Source: Lucinisca nassula (Eukaryota; Mollusca; Bivalvia; Lucinida; Lucinidae). From it: a stretch of 64,000 nt of DNA. Position 1 is the first letter of the stretch; every line of letters begins with the position of its first letter. A program made the position numbers and the translations under genes. The notes under the pieces are model-generated. The model was not told the DNA's origin. It searched no databases and saw nothing but the letters and a program-made list of their open reading frames with translations. Location of the stretch: contig CAUZLF010000212.1 of NCBI GenBank assembly GCA_963580285.1, positions 22,064 to 86,063 on the forward strand. Reading direction: 5' to 3'. Below, piece after piece: positions 1 through 11,150 of this stretch.

Positions 1-70
1 GATCTGGATCTTCATTGTTTGGAAAATAAGGCATATCCGGGATCAGCAGGACAAGGGTTAATAAACCGGC
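1..70 (+). repeat. fragment of a dispersed repeat
   Basis: Begins with GATCTGGATCTTC and contains GGATCAGCAGGACAAGGGTTAA. The same pattern (a GATC..GGATCTACACTGTT hairpin arm followed by AACAGCAGGATAAGGGT) recurs near 39650-39715 and 40605-40670. No coding capacity is seen. Confidence 0.4.
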
Positions 71-184
71 CAATTTAATGTAATTTATTGTTAGTTATTG
101 TCGGTACTGATAAACTTACAATCAATGAAACCCTTTCTTTCCAGATTAAATATTTGATGTTTCAATATGCAATGGTATTTTGTT

Positions 185-490
185 TGTTTTTGTTTGATTT
201 GAGGTTTAACGTCCCCGTCAACACGGTAAAGGTCATTTTGGAGACGTTGCTTCCAGTTTTGTTGGACTTTTACCCGACATTGAGATGAAATGACATCTCA
301 AGCCCTGTCGCCCAATGAAACCAATAGGGTTTATTAGCATGGACGGACCGCCTCGCACCGCGGTTCCTGGACATGCTTAGATCCTCTAAGCGGTTTACCA
401 GTACTAGTGTGCTGGCCGGATTCAGCTCTGCGTGGAAGCATCGTGCAGCCCATATATTTCTTCAAGCCCCTATGGGCGGGGGCGGATGCA
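185..490 (+). repeat. repeat A, near full-length copy
   Basis: Dispersed ~310 bp repeat. It opens with TTGATTTGAGGTTTAACGTC and closes with CCCCTATGGGCGGGGGC. Landmarks in order are CCCGACATTGAGATGAAATG, CAATAGGGTTTATTAGCATG, GGATTCAGCTCTGCGTGGAA. Other copies lie near 0.6, 3.3, 4.8-5.2, 8.9, 28.3-30.3 kb. No tRNA-like head or transposase was seen, so its class is unknown; short reading frames in it are incidental. Confidence 0.8.
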
Positions 491-619
491 ATGGTATTAT
501 AAAAAGTTAAAATGGTTACAGGTAAATAAAGAATAATTAAAACATAACGCTTTATCAGTCACAGTTAGTTTTAAACAGTGAAAGTAAGCATTGTCTCATT
601 GAATGACGATTCTGACCAT

Positions 620-812
620 TATAATGGCCAGGAACCGCGGTGTGAGGCGGACCATCCATGCTAATAAACCCTATTGGTTTCATTGGGCGACAGGGCTTGA
701 GAAGTCATTTCATCTCAATGTCGGGTTAAAATCCCACAAAATTGGAAGCAACGTCTCCAAAATGACCTTTACAGTGTTGACGGGGACGTTAAACCTCAAA
801 TCAAACAAAAAC
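620..812 (-). repeat. repeat A, partial inverted copy
   Basis: Reads in reverse from CGGTGTGAGGCGGACCATCC to CCTCAAATCAAACAAAAAC. It faces the copy at 185-490, leaving a ~130 bp spacer, so the two could pair as a large foldback. Confidence 0.75.
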
Positions 813-904
813 TGACCATTATAATAACTCACATCCGTGTGGTTACATTCTTTTACATCCAGAAAACGGTTACTTTTGCATTGAAATTAGGTCATATTTT
901 CATT

Positions 905-1450
905 TCTTCTTTACACATAGGTTGTGGTTGTTTGTTAAGTTCTCACGAGTACCCAGTTGTTGGTACTTGTTAGAACCGCCTCATAGCGGTTCTAACGAGT
1001 ACTCACAGCATATATTTTGGGCAAAAGTTTTATGTATGTAAAGTTGGATTGAGAGAGGTGCTCATTACATGAACTTGTTAACATTATGATGATAGCCAAG
1101 CCGATCTAAGTGCGTTTTAGAGGAGAAAGCCCAAACATGGACACTCAGACTGGAAACTCAGATCAGACGTCAAGCTCAGACCAGTGTCTTTATTGTCAAC
1201 CCATTAAGATAGCATATCCGCGTGACATAGTGTGTTTTTTTTCATATCTCCAAAATGGCAATTCATATCACAAAAACGGTTATCTACTATGTCTTGGTGC
1301 AGATATTAGAAATTGTAATACCTTGTAAACCCCAGTTTTCTCAAGTTCATAACACAAACTTGGAGCAGAAAATAGAAAATGTAAATCCCTGTAAACCCCG
1401 GTTTTCTCTATATAAAGTAGGGTTTAAAGGGGTTTTCATTACATGGACTT
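905..1450. repeat. foldback (double-hairpin) element, diverged copy
   Basis: The first palindrome is at 962-1012: a GTACTTGTTAGAACCGC arm, short loop, then GCGGTTCTAACGAGTAC. The second, G/C-run hairpin module is at 1376-1440 (TGTAAACCCCGG ... GGGTTTAAAGGGG). The same two modules recur near 3.9, 7.8, 19.9, 32.2, 42.3 and 42.7 kb. Confidence 0.6.
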
Positions 1451-1522
1451 GTAATTAAGTGGCATTTCTAAACAATAGCATTTAAAATAATTCAACTGAC
1501 ACCCATAAGCTATACAGTTTTT

Positions 1523-2640
1523 TATGCCCCCGCGTATTCGGAGAATACCGGAAGGGCATTAAGTTTTACCCCTGTCCGTTATTCCGTTCGTCCGTTCGTC
1601 CGTCCCGACATCGTGTCCGGGCCATAACTCCTAAACCGTATGGAATATATTCATGAAACTTCACAGGTGCATTCATCACACTGAGACGATGTGTAATTAA
1701 CAAGGAAGACAACTTCTGCTTGTTAAGTTTTTGAATTATTTGCCCTTGACTTACATCCATATATAGTCAAATGGTATGTCGAGTCCGGGCCATAACTCCT
1801 AAACCGTATGGAATATATTCATGAAACTTCACAGGTGCATTCATCACACTGAGACGATGTGTCATGAACAAAGAAGACAACTCTTGCATTTTTGGTTTTT
1901 GAATTATATGCCCTTGACTTAGTACCATAAAGTAAACCGTGTCCGGGCCATAACTCCTAAACCGTATGGAATATATTCATGATACTTCACAGGTGCATTC
2001 ACCACACTGAGACGATGTGTCATGAACAAGGAAGACAACTCTTGCATTTTTGGTTTTTGAATTATCTGCCCTTGACTTAGTACCATATAGTAAACCGTGT
2101 CCGGGCCATAAAACCTAAACCGTACGGAATATAATCATGAAACTTCACAGGTGCATCCATCATACTTGGACGATGTGTCATGAACAAGGAAGACAACTCC
2201 TGCTTGTTAAGTTTTTGAATTATTTGCCCTTGACTTACATCCATATATAGTCAAATGGTATGTCGTGTCCGGGCCATAACTCCTAAACCGTATGGAATAT
2301 ATTCATTAAACTTCACAGGTGCATTCACCACACTGAGACGATGTGTCATGAACAAGGGAGACAACTCTTGCATTTTTGGTTTTTGAATTGTATGCCCTTG
2401 ACTTAGTACCATATAGTAAACCGTGTCCGGGCCATAACTCCTAAACCGTATGGAATATATTCATGAAACTTCACAGGTGCATTCATCACACTGAGACGAT
2501 GTGTCATGAACAAGGAAGACAACTCTTCCATTTTTGGTTTTTGGATTATCTGCCCTTGATGCATATATTTTATGATTGATTTGAAGTACATTTGTAATAT
2601 TTTTTATGAATTGCATTTTGCGGGGGCATCCGTGTCCTAT
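1523..2640 (+). repeat. interspersed element with six tandem ~157-171 bp units
   Basis: Units start near 1615, 1783, 1940, 2097, 2268 and 2424. Each opens with GTGTCCGGGCCATAACTCCT and includes GAAACTTCACAGGTGCATTC. A terminal hairpin (ATGCCC..GTATTC/GAATAC..GGGCAT, about 1528-1562) and a CCGTTCGTCC simple run precede the array; GCGGGGGCAT at 2618-2628 ends it. The layout recalls Helitron-related bivalve elements with ~160 bp core repeats (inference). Short reading frames here repeat with the units and are not genes. Confidence 0.75.
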
Positions 2641-2644
2641 GGAC

Positions 2645-3284
2645 ACTTTTTCTAGTTTCTTTTTTTTTCTTGCTTATATATAATGAAGAATATTTCATTC
2701 CAGCACACAAAAATGGATTTTTAGAACCAATAATATTTTGTGCTAAGCACAAAAAAGGCTCACTTTTAACGGTTTCACAAAAAGAGTAATTTTCTCGCTC
2801 GTAAAGACTTTAGTAACGACAGAACAGAACATAACTTTATTGGAGATAAACTCAGGCTACACCAAAACAGCCAGTCCGAAATTAACTAGACATCAATTGA
2901 CATGAGCGATTCCCGGGGTCATAAAAGCGAAAATGATTTCACACACATCCGGATTATAACACAGTCGAGATTACACAACATGAATATACCATAGGCCTCA
3001 GTCAAAGGGAGACAATCCAATATTGACTTGTAGTGTGACTATCAGGGAACAGGTGAATAGGTTAAATGTCACATAAAGTTGGCGATGGACGCCGGGGTAA
3101 TGGCAATAGCTCCCCCTAACTTTCGAAAGGCGAGCAAAAATGGCGGATTTTCAACTTCACAAACTTGGGAAGCCTTCCTTTTAAAAGGAAACTTTATATT
3201 TGTTTATGCCAAGGTTGGCAAAATGCCGACAAATATGAGTATTTTCCATGCCGGTGGCATTTACCGGTAAATACCGGCAAATAC
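2645..3284. other. unassigned intergenic sequence
   Basis: AT-rich sequence with no recognisable gene, RNA or mobile element. Confidence 0.4.
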
Positions 3285-3408
3285 TTTATGCTAAGGTTTT
3301 ACGTCTCCATCAACGCAGTAAAGGTAATTTTGACGACGTCCCTTCCGATTTTGTGAGATTTTTACCCGACATTGAGATGAAATGACGTCTCAAGCCATAT
3401 CGCCCAAA
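3285..3408 (+). repeat. repeat A, short diverged copy
   Basis: Matches the left half of repeat A (GTTTTACGTCTCCATCAACG ... CGACATTGAGATGAAATGAC) and stops at TATCGCCCAA. Confidence 0.65.
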
Positions 3409-3839
3409 AATCTGCTATAACTGTAATGTAAAAGAATGCACCAGAATTAAACAATACACTGTTCTTTAGATGCATGTACGTGTACCAACCAGTCCTCTAC
3501 AGGGGTGCCCTGAAGAATGTTTCCCCCCAGAACTGTTCTTCCTTGTGATTACCTTCCTTCATTGGTAGTTCGGTAGATGCCAAGACTGCAAAGGTGTTAG
3601 AAGGTCGTATGATGTAGGCTTGTGAAAGCATACTTCTGCTGAATAATTATTTATTCGAAATAGTTTCAAAGACTCAGCAAGTGATTTTAGCTAAAATCTA
3701 AATGTAGTCACCCACTTAACCTGGGAAATGGTCAGAGACGGACTCAAGATAGGACAGGACAGGAAAACTAACGAAACTTACCGCCTACTGATAAACCCAA
3801 AATGCACTTACATATTGAAATAAGTTCGAAGAACGTGTG

Positions 3840-3995
3840 TGTAAAATCACGTTTCCACATCACGTGAACAAGTCCGTGAAATGAACAACCCCCTAAACCC
3901 CACGTTATATAGAGAAAACTGGGGTTTAAGGGGGTAAACATTATTTTTCTTATTTTTACTCCAAAACATAGGTTGTGGGTACTCGTTAGAACCGT
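3840..3995 (+). repeat. foldback element, half copy
   Basis: The G/C-run hairpin is at 3888-3936 (AACCCCCTAAACCCC ... GGGGTTTAAGGGGG). The left arm of the second palindrome follows (CATAGGTTGTGGGTACTCGT, 3966-3992) and stops where the loop would begin. The 7.7 kb copy has the same order and retains both arms. Confidence 0.65.
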
Positions 3996-4750
3996 AATGA
4001 ATAAAGCATCATATTTGCATCATGACAATTTCTCCATATCATCTGAAAAAAACAAAATCTGACTTGATTGCATGAAAGAGACATCATTTGTCATTCCAGG
4101 CTATAAGGGCCTCTATTTGAGTTTTTTTTCTCAAGTCTGGATTAGTCGTCTCAATATTGATGCAAGTTTGCAAGCAAAGCACAACAGAACTGAAAATTGT
4201 GAAGTGTACATGTTATCTGGGTCAGACTAGTAAAACATGACCAACCGCTTTGAGGCACCCGAACAGAACCAACAATGAATGTTTCACGTACGTTACGCAG
4301 TTGCAACCTGGTAGCGGCTACAGTTATTAACCATCTGTAAACAAAAACTCCGCCAGGTGGCTACTACTGAGAAAGAGCATAACTGATTGGCCGAGCTTAA
4401 CATAGCCAATGACTACCTGAGTTTCAAAAGTGACAGGTTTTCAACAGCAACAGAAATGAAAGAGACTGAGCGGGGAACAGTTCCTTTTGCCAATTGGACG
4501 TTTTGGATTTCTTCGCTATTTCTTTGCGAAATTCCTATCGTATATCCGGCCGCCCGTGAGCGGGCCGGAATAAGTTGTATTTGTTTGCTGAGAGAAAGAT
4601 TGATTGAGAGCAGGCGCATTAGCCGTTTGCCAAATAATTTGAGTTCCAGCCCTCGGGGGTTTTCTTAGATTCGTAGGATAAGTGTATCGTAGATCTCTTC
4701 AATGTATTCAGTTTCAACATTTTTACCCAGCATGGCTTCTGCCCGATGTC
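3996..4750. other. unassigned sequence with one GC-rich hairpin
   Basis: No gene recognised. A short perfect hairpin lies at 4546-4569 (CCGGCCGCCCG / CGGGCCGG). Confidence 0.4.
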
Positions 4751-4754
4751 ACTG

Positions 4755-5165
4755 AGAAGTATCGCGCCCCCGTTCATCGGGGCTTGAAAAAATAGTTGGG
4801 CTGCATGATGCTTCCACGCAGAGCTGAATCCGACCCGCACACGAGTATTGGTAAACTGCTTAGAGGATCTAAGCCTGCTCCGGCAAAGCGGTGCGCATGA
4901 GTCGGACCGTCCATGTGTATTAACCCTCTTGGTTTCTTTGAGTTACAAGGCTTGAGATGTCATTTCATCTCAATGTCGGGTAAAAGCCTTCACAGGCAAA
5001 GTGGTGTGAATCAGACCGTCCATGCTTATAAACCCTATTGTTTAAATTTGGCGACAGGGCTTGAGATGCCACAACTCAATGTCGGGTAAAAGTCCGGCAA
5101 AATTGGAAGCAACGTCTCCAAAATGACCTTAACAGTGTTGACGGGGACGCTAAAGCTCAAATCAA
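4755..5165 (-). repeat. repeat A, two adjoining inverted copies
   Basis: The first copy runs from GCCCCCGTTCATCGGGGCTT to the CATTTCATCTCAATGTCGGG block near 4980. The second repeats the latter half and ends at CTAAAGCTCAAATCAAACAA (5165). The right edge abuts the LINE ORF1 relic within a reading frame. Confidence 0.75.
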
Positions 5166-7100
5166 ACAAACTCTGAGAAGTATCATTTCCTGCTACATAG
5201 ATTACAATGTCCTTCAAATTTTTAAGGCCATAGATTTGCCCTTTTTCCATAAGAGTACTCAGGGTAGCTCCAGAATAGGATTGGCATGAAACAAATAATT
5301 TTTCAAGCCACTAGCATTAATCCCTGACAGAATTTAGTCACCAATAATCAATATATGTGTTGGTGATTGTTCTTGGCTCGTCCCAGGTCTATGATCTTAA
5401 CTGATTGGATTTTTTTCCTGATTTGGACTTTCTTGGCTTTGCATTATTTGAGTTTGTCTCTTTACTACAGGGCACGTTTTGATGTGAGTGAACGTTTTCA
5501 GATTGTGGCTGTAGTGTGGGTTCACTGTTAACAAGAATGTCACGATACCTTTCAGTTCCAGGTGAAATGGGTAGTATGGTTGTTACTGTTGCCGTCTGAT
5601 TGTTTACAGTGATTTGATTTTGTCGTTCTGCTGGCTGCATATTTTTTCCTTTTTCGACAAGTTGATTTATGACCTTATTTATTTCATGTAACTGCGTTTG
5701 TAATGATTTTGTGATATCCCATAGAACATATAGCCGTCTATTAATATCCATTGTGGTGGGCTGATAATTTGAGTCCTGTTCAAAGTCAGCTACAAAATTG
5801 GGAAAGTCTATTGGAGAGTAGGGTAATATTCTGGGTGACGAATGCTTTGGTTCTACAGGGGTTGATCTCTGACACTAAAAATGTGGATTTTCTTCATTTT
5901 TAGTCACAAATGTTTTGAAAAGTCCTAAAGATAATAGTAAAAAGAAGTTTCTCTCCAACTACACATGGAAGGTCCAGTTAATAATACTGAACGGTCTGTT
6001 TTGTTGCATGTTATTACACATTTCTTTCCTTGAATATGTGTTGAATACAGTTAAGTTCTTTTCTAAAGCACTTATAAATTGACTGTAAAGTGCCTAAGTA
6101 GAAAAGAGAATGATGATCTGGTTAAATGCTGGTTTCACACGATATAATATCTCGTTAAATCTGTCATTTATAGAACGTTCTCTTTCTATTGCTTCTCCAT
6201 TAGACACAACGTCTGAAAACACGGTAAAGTCTGTCGAGTTATAACTTGAAATATGTACCGCAGTATTTGTTTTGTCAAATATTTCACTGCGATGGGATTA
6301 TAAGAATTTTATATGGGTGTGAGGGGTGGATTGAAAAATCCGTCCCGAGGGACACTGTCCGGCATCACGAGGCTTGCCGAGTGATGCCGGACAGTGATCC
6401 CGAGGGACGGATTTTTCTATCCACCCCTCACACCCATATTGGATTCTTTTTCTTGCATACCTTCCATTTCTATTGCGAATTTTTAATGTTGCTGTCACTT
6501 CGGTTACCGACGTCCGCCATTTTGTGATGACACAACAGGAATGATTAGTGACGTCACGCATGACGACGCCGCGCATGGTGTTGTAATCAACCAGTGCATT
6601 TATCAAACACGCGATTATATTCGATTTGGGGTCGGAACACCAGGGTCAGAACATAAATTTCTATCCCAGGGTAAAATGACGGATTTCCTTGTCTGGTGTG
6701 CAAGAAAAACTTGTCTGTTTTCTGTTGTGTGGCTCATTGATCTGCTGATGCTCAAGCGGGCTGTGTACGATAGGTCCCTGATTGAGAATAGGTCCTTGGT
6801 GTGACCAAAGGCAGCTTGGTATTGACAAGTCACTCAAATTGTTATTTTGTACAGTCGGTTGTGTGCTCATTCACTCTGTCCTTTGCATTAATGCAAGAGA
6901 CCCTTCTCACTGGGGTAGATTGTTCAGAGAACAATGACTGAGACTGGATTTTCTTTGGTGAGGGATCATAGTTACTAGAGTTAACTAACGCTTTATTTAC
7001 ACAATTGTTGTATAATTTTTCAACCATGTTAGAACATGTAACATTTATGGTGGAGCCACCATCACACTGTTCAATAATTCTATTATTTTGTTCACTCATA
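5160..7100 (-). pseudogene. LINE ORF1-like relic with coiled coil and SGNH-esterase domain
   Basis: Minus-strand coding relic. The N-terminal part starts at 7099 (MSEQNNRIIEQ...) and stays open to 6842. After an interrupted stretch containing a foldback palindrome, a second open segment covers ~5880-5389; around MDINRRLYVLWD it predicts a heptad-like helix, followed by a Ser/Asn-rich linker. Below 5389, beyond a stop, the frame encodes ILIIGD-stop-ILSGIN and then DIVIYVAGNDTSQ. These resemble the GDS block and the GxND block of SGNH/GDSL hydrolases, which occur in ORF1 of CR1-like LINEs. The codon expected for the catalytic Ser is TAA, so the enzyme would be dead. Repeat A interrupts the 3' end at 5165. 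Clade is uncertain. Confidence 0.6.
6311..6439. repeat. near-perfect 129 bp palindrome (foldback)
   Basis: Arms start ATATGGGTGTGAGGGGTGGA and end with the reverse complement at 6439. Each arm is about 57 nt with only a few mismatches around a ~12 nt loop (GAGGCTTGCCGA). It sits inside the LINE ORF1 relic. Confidence 0.9.
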
Positions 7101-7315
7101 TTGACAGGTTTTCACAGCGTTTGTTTTTTTACTTTCCTTAACACAAAATAAGGGCATGGCCTTTTAATCATTACACCTGTTCTTGGAAAGACTCCCTGTT
7201 TGATGACTCCATAATAGATTGGGCATTATAGTAAGATTTCATGCTGTACGATATAAATTAGATATACTCAATCAAAATTTGATTAATGAACTTCTCCCTC
7301 TTTTGACTAGCACTT

Positions 7316-7530
7316 ATTCTAATGCACTTGCGTATGTAACGCGACATCTGATTGGTTAACGTCAAACATTTGCGACAGTATATTCTGCGATATACTGTCG
7401 GAAACCCGACGTCATTACATAACGTCGCTTTTCATTGGCTGGCATTTCGTTTTACGCAGCTCACTGTGAGTGTCGCCTTGTGCAAAGTAGTACAATTTTT
7501 AGCTTAACAACCGAAAAAGTGCATTAGAAT
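7316..7530. mobile_element. MITE-like element with 14 bp TIRs
   Basis: ATTCTAATGCACTT at 7316-7329 is the exact reverse complement of AAGTGCATTAGAAT at 7517-7530. An internal perfect 11 bp hairpin lies at 7373-7400 (CGACAGTATAT / ATATACTGTCG). No ORF. No clear target duplication was seen. Confidence 0.6.
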
Positions 7531-7734
7531 GGGGATAACTGTATTGAAAATTGTCATTTGGGGAGGTAAATCGGAGGTTTTACGGTCGGAAATTTCGTTT
7601 TACGGCGACGCGTTATCCCCCAAATAGTTGTCTTATTAACGGAATGTAACCAGCCAGGTAATTCTGATTCCATGGTGTTCCTGCCTGGCTCCTAAATTCT
7701 TCTTTGAAGTACAGGTTAAAGGAATAAAACCAAT

Positions 7735-8010
7735 CACGTGAACAAGTCCGTGAAATAAAGACCCCCCTAAACCCCAGTTTATAGAGAGAAAACTAGGGTT
7801 TACGGGGGTATACATTATTTTTCTTATTTCTGCTTCAAGACATAGGTTGTGGGTACTCGTTAGAACCGCCCCAATGTGGCGGTTCTAACGAGCACCCACA
7901 ACCTATGTTTGCAGTATAAATAAGAAATATATCACGGATTTTCTTCAAAAAAGTAGCCATTTTGGAGATGTAAAAAATGCACTATGTCGCACGGGTGTGT
8001 TATCGTAATG
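7735..8010. repeat. foldback (double-hairpin) element, well-preserved copy
   Basis: The G/C-run hairpin at 7765-7820 (ACCCCCCTAAACCCC ... GGGTTTACGGGGG) is followed by a long palindrome at 7838-7912. The palindrome arm, spanning CATAGGTTGTGGGTACTCGT and TAGAACCGCC, is mirrored by GGCGGTTCTAACGAGCACCC and ACAACCTATG. Flanks TTTTTCTTATTTCTGC and TAAATAAGAAAT extend the symmetry. Confidence 0.8.
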
Positions 8011-8604
8011 CAACAATGGTGTCCTTTGTTAGAAAAGAGTTTTTTTCAAAGTATGTTGGCACAATACTATATATATATGTTTTTAGTTATTTCTAAATTA
8101 TTATAAATAATTTTCCATTAAAACATTTTATCCAGATACGATTTGATTAGATGAATCATATAAATTTTGTTATTCTATTTTTAAAATAAATCCACAAAAT
8201 GAATGAAAATGCAGGAGCTCAAAATCCAAATAATGCATACTTTCCTGACTTAACTTTTATATAATTAAGGCGTAACTATACCATATTTAGTGGCACAGGG
8301 GCCTTTCTGATATTTAATCTTCATCAGTGTGTCTCAACCCCAAAGTTCTGAAACCGAAACGGATGATGGACAAGTTCCGGCAAACACAGCACATCCCCCT
8401 CCGAGCACACACCGACCGACGCAGATCATGAGACAGGTCAACTGGAGGCATCAGGCAAGAGACGCCTACATCAGGAATACATCATATAAATATTATTATT
8501 GACCTTAGAATTGATCCGAATATAATGAAAATTTGAAGCATACGTTTCATTGAAGATGTGAGAAAGATAAATTAAACCAACGTATCAAGTTGAAAACCAA
8601 TCTG
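8011..8604. other. unassigned AT-rich sequence
   Basis: Nothing recognisable as gene, RNA or mobile element. Confidence 0.4.
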
Positions 8605-8760
8605 CAATCACTGAAAAATAGAAGTGAAGGCAATGATCAGGAATCGATACAATTAACCCACAGTTCCCATTAGAGACACCAAAGGGAAAGAAGCACAAAC
8701 ATAAAACAACTAGACCCTAATGGAAACATCAATAGCTAAAAAGGTCTTCCCTTACATGCA
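8605..8760 (-). repeat. Penelope-like terminal fragment
   Basis: GATCAGGAATCGATACAATT followed by GACACCAAAGGGAAAGAAGC matches in reverse the terminal region of the Penelope-like elements at 9.2 and 11.5 kb, with moderate divergence. Confidence 0.6.
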
Positions 8761-8867
8761 TTTAGTGCTCTTATTTTTCAAATCCTCAAGGGTTGTTTTT
8801 CACCGTTCCTTAATTTGACATCCTTTGGATACCTGTTGAAAGTCTCTATTAGACCGTTTTTCGTTCG

Positions 8868-9190
8868 TTCGTTTGTTTGTTTGATTTGAGGTTTAACGTT
8901 CCCGTCAACACAGTTTAGATAATTTTGGAGACGTTGCTTCCAATTTTGTGTGACTTTTACCCGACATTGAGATGAAATGATATCTCAAGCCCTGTCGTCC
9001 AATGAAACTAATAGGGTTTATTATCATGGACGGTCCGCCTCGCACCGCGGTTCCTGGACAGGCTGAATTTTATCGATTCCTAATCATTGCCTCTTCTTCT
9101 ATTTTAGATCATCTAAGCGGTTCACCAGTAGTAGTGTGAGGACGGTTTCAGCTCTACGTGGAAGCATCTTGCAGTCCATCTTTTTCTTCA
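8868..9190 (+). repeat. repeat A, copy with internal insertion
   Basis: Near full-length repeat A. At 9064-9104 the order is broken by ATCGATTCCTAATCATTGCC, a piece of the same terminal sequence seen at 8.6 and 20.7 kb. Confidence 0.7.
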
Positions 9191-11150
9191 AAGTAGAAGT
9201 AAAACAAAGATCAGGAATCGATACAATTAACTTACTCCACCCATCAAAGACACCAAAGAGAAAGAAACACAAACATTAAGCGACCAGACCATAATGGAAA
9301 CCTAAACAAAAGAAGGCCATAAGGACAGTTACTTTCCCACAAAATGGCCTTATGGCCATCCAAAATAAAAAAGACACAAGTGGTACACACAGTAAGTAAC
9401 AAACAACAACATAAATAAACCGCCACAGAAGAACCGCCTTGGAACGGTCAGTGGAAAGATTTCCACTGGAGGGCTTAAATCGATTTTACGTGGCCACAAT
9501 CCTCACCCTTACTTCCGTCGCGATTTAGACAAATAATTTGTTCAGTCCGCATAAAGGTCTCCTAACTCATCAGTGTAACATCTCCGTGAACACAAAAAAT
9601 CCAAGAACCACAGAGGTGAGACAACGGTGAGGATTCGACAGCAAAAAACAACTGAAATGCTGGAGCAAAAGAAAACCAACAGTTAGACTCCGATGGGCCC
9701 GACCAGAGACAGAGCATCAGGCACCAACCAACATTACCTTGAATTAGATCTCTCTAATTCTAAATAATCCTTTACGTTGGAGCCGTCATAGAATCTGAGG
9801 CCTGACCCACCGGCGTGCAATTAAAGAGGGAAGCAAAGTTGCCAACCGTGATTGGGTTAACTACCATGCATGCAGTCTGTCGTACAACATCCATGTTGTA
9901 CCCAATCTTTTTATATCGAAGAATGATTTTACGAAATTGGGTGCTGAAGTCATTGCGGTTATATATTTTTTCTGAATTTATATACTAAGTCACCATAAAA
10001 TTCGGGTTCCGATAGACCTTGTTGCAGAAGAGATTTAAGTCCAATATTGAATTTTGAAATTAAATCAGAATGGCGCCTATAAAATTTTGAAAAGGCTTTG
10101 CGTAGTTTATGGTACCGATAACCCTGATTAAGAAGTTTAGCCGTAAATAATTTAGTACGAGTGTTGAAGTCAGTTACATGAATACACACTCTAGCAAATC
10201 GAATTAATTGCGAAATATAAACGCCATAGGATGGCGCACGAGCAACATCACCATCTAAAAAAGGAAAATTTACAATCTCAAAATCAAAGTCATCGCGTTT
10301 ATCATAAATTTTGCACGAAACAAACCCATCTACAATAGATGGATGTTAATCCAAAAACGGGGCCTCGGTATCAGAAGAATTTGCTTTATTTAACTGAAGT
10401 TCTGGTGGGTAAATCTGACTGATCATACCATCGAAATAGGTATTATCAATATTTAATAAATCATCTAAATATCTAGTAGTGGAGCTAAAAGCTTCAATAA
10501 TTTCAGATTGGTTATCAATGGAAAGCGACAACATGAAGTCTCTTTCATAACAATACAAGGACAGATCAGCCACAAGAGGTGCGCAATTCGTACCCATCGG
10601 AATACCCACAATTTGTCTTAATAACTTAGTACCGAATCTAATATAAATATTGTCAAGTAGAAAGGTGAGGGCATCACACACTTTCTGACATGACCAAAGT
10701 GTATAATTCTTATGCTCTTTAGAAGTGAAAATTGCATTTCTGACTTTACATGCAAGATAGAGAGAATCTTCTCTGTGAAAAGCCCATTTAACTAAATCAT
10801 TAAGCTTTTCTTTTATAAGATTATGAGGAAGTGTAGTGTAAAGAGTGGCAAAATCGTAAGTAGACAGACTTGAAGCATGTAAATGTCTGGATTTCAATTT
10901 ATTTAAAACCTCATTCGATTTTTTTATAGACCAAAACAGATTTCTTCCTGATCTTTCAAAGACTTTATCACAATATTTAATCACATGCGTTTTAATAGCA
11001 AGAGTGTGCAAGAGCTAGAATTTGCAATAAACCGTGCTTTGTAAGGTCTTTTTGAAGTTTGGTAACCAGTATAGCGTAGGAAGCTTGTCTTGGCTTTCGG
11101 TAACACACACAGTAAACTTGCTGGCTGAATGACAAACCTGTTTATCTACT
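9190..11150 (-). mobile_element. Penelope-like element A (5'-incomplete)
   Basis: Extends from the RT-coding part (upper end near 11140) through the C-terminal coding region to a non-coding terminal region (9190-9530). The terminal region contains GACCGTTCCAAGGCGGTTC (read on minus) and matches both ends of element B. No GIY-YIG region is present. It lies head to head with element B. Confidence 0.75.
9770..11130 (-). pseudogene. Penelope-like reverse transcriptase, element A
   Basis: Open from 11011 for 221 codons. Reverse-transcriptase motifs: YDFATLYTTLP (motif A, Asp at residue 53), VGIPMGTNCAP (motif B, ~135-145) and RYLDDLL (motif C, YLDD 181-184). A single in-frame TAA at about 10346 separates this from the same-frame continuation to 9959 (thumb/C-terminal part, FARVCIHVTDFNTR...). 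The frame is then lost at a six-T run near 9966; the copy at 21.8 kb has five Ts there and stays open. Upstream of 11011 recognisable RT N-terminal sequence continues in disrupted frames. Dead copy, recently active by appearance. Confidence 0.75.

Noticed and set aside
1615..2560. CRISPR-like regular repeats
   Set aside because: Units are contiguous ~160 bp tandem repeats without unique spacers in a eukaryotic context.
9244..9426. Hydrophobic short ORFs in Penelope-like terminal regions (also 11369-11581, 23421-23639)
   Set aside because: They recur only because the terminal repeat recurs; located outside the coding part of the element.
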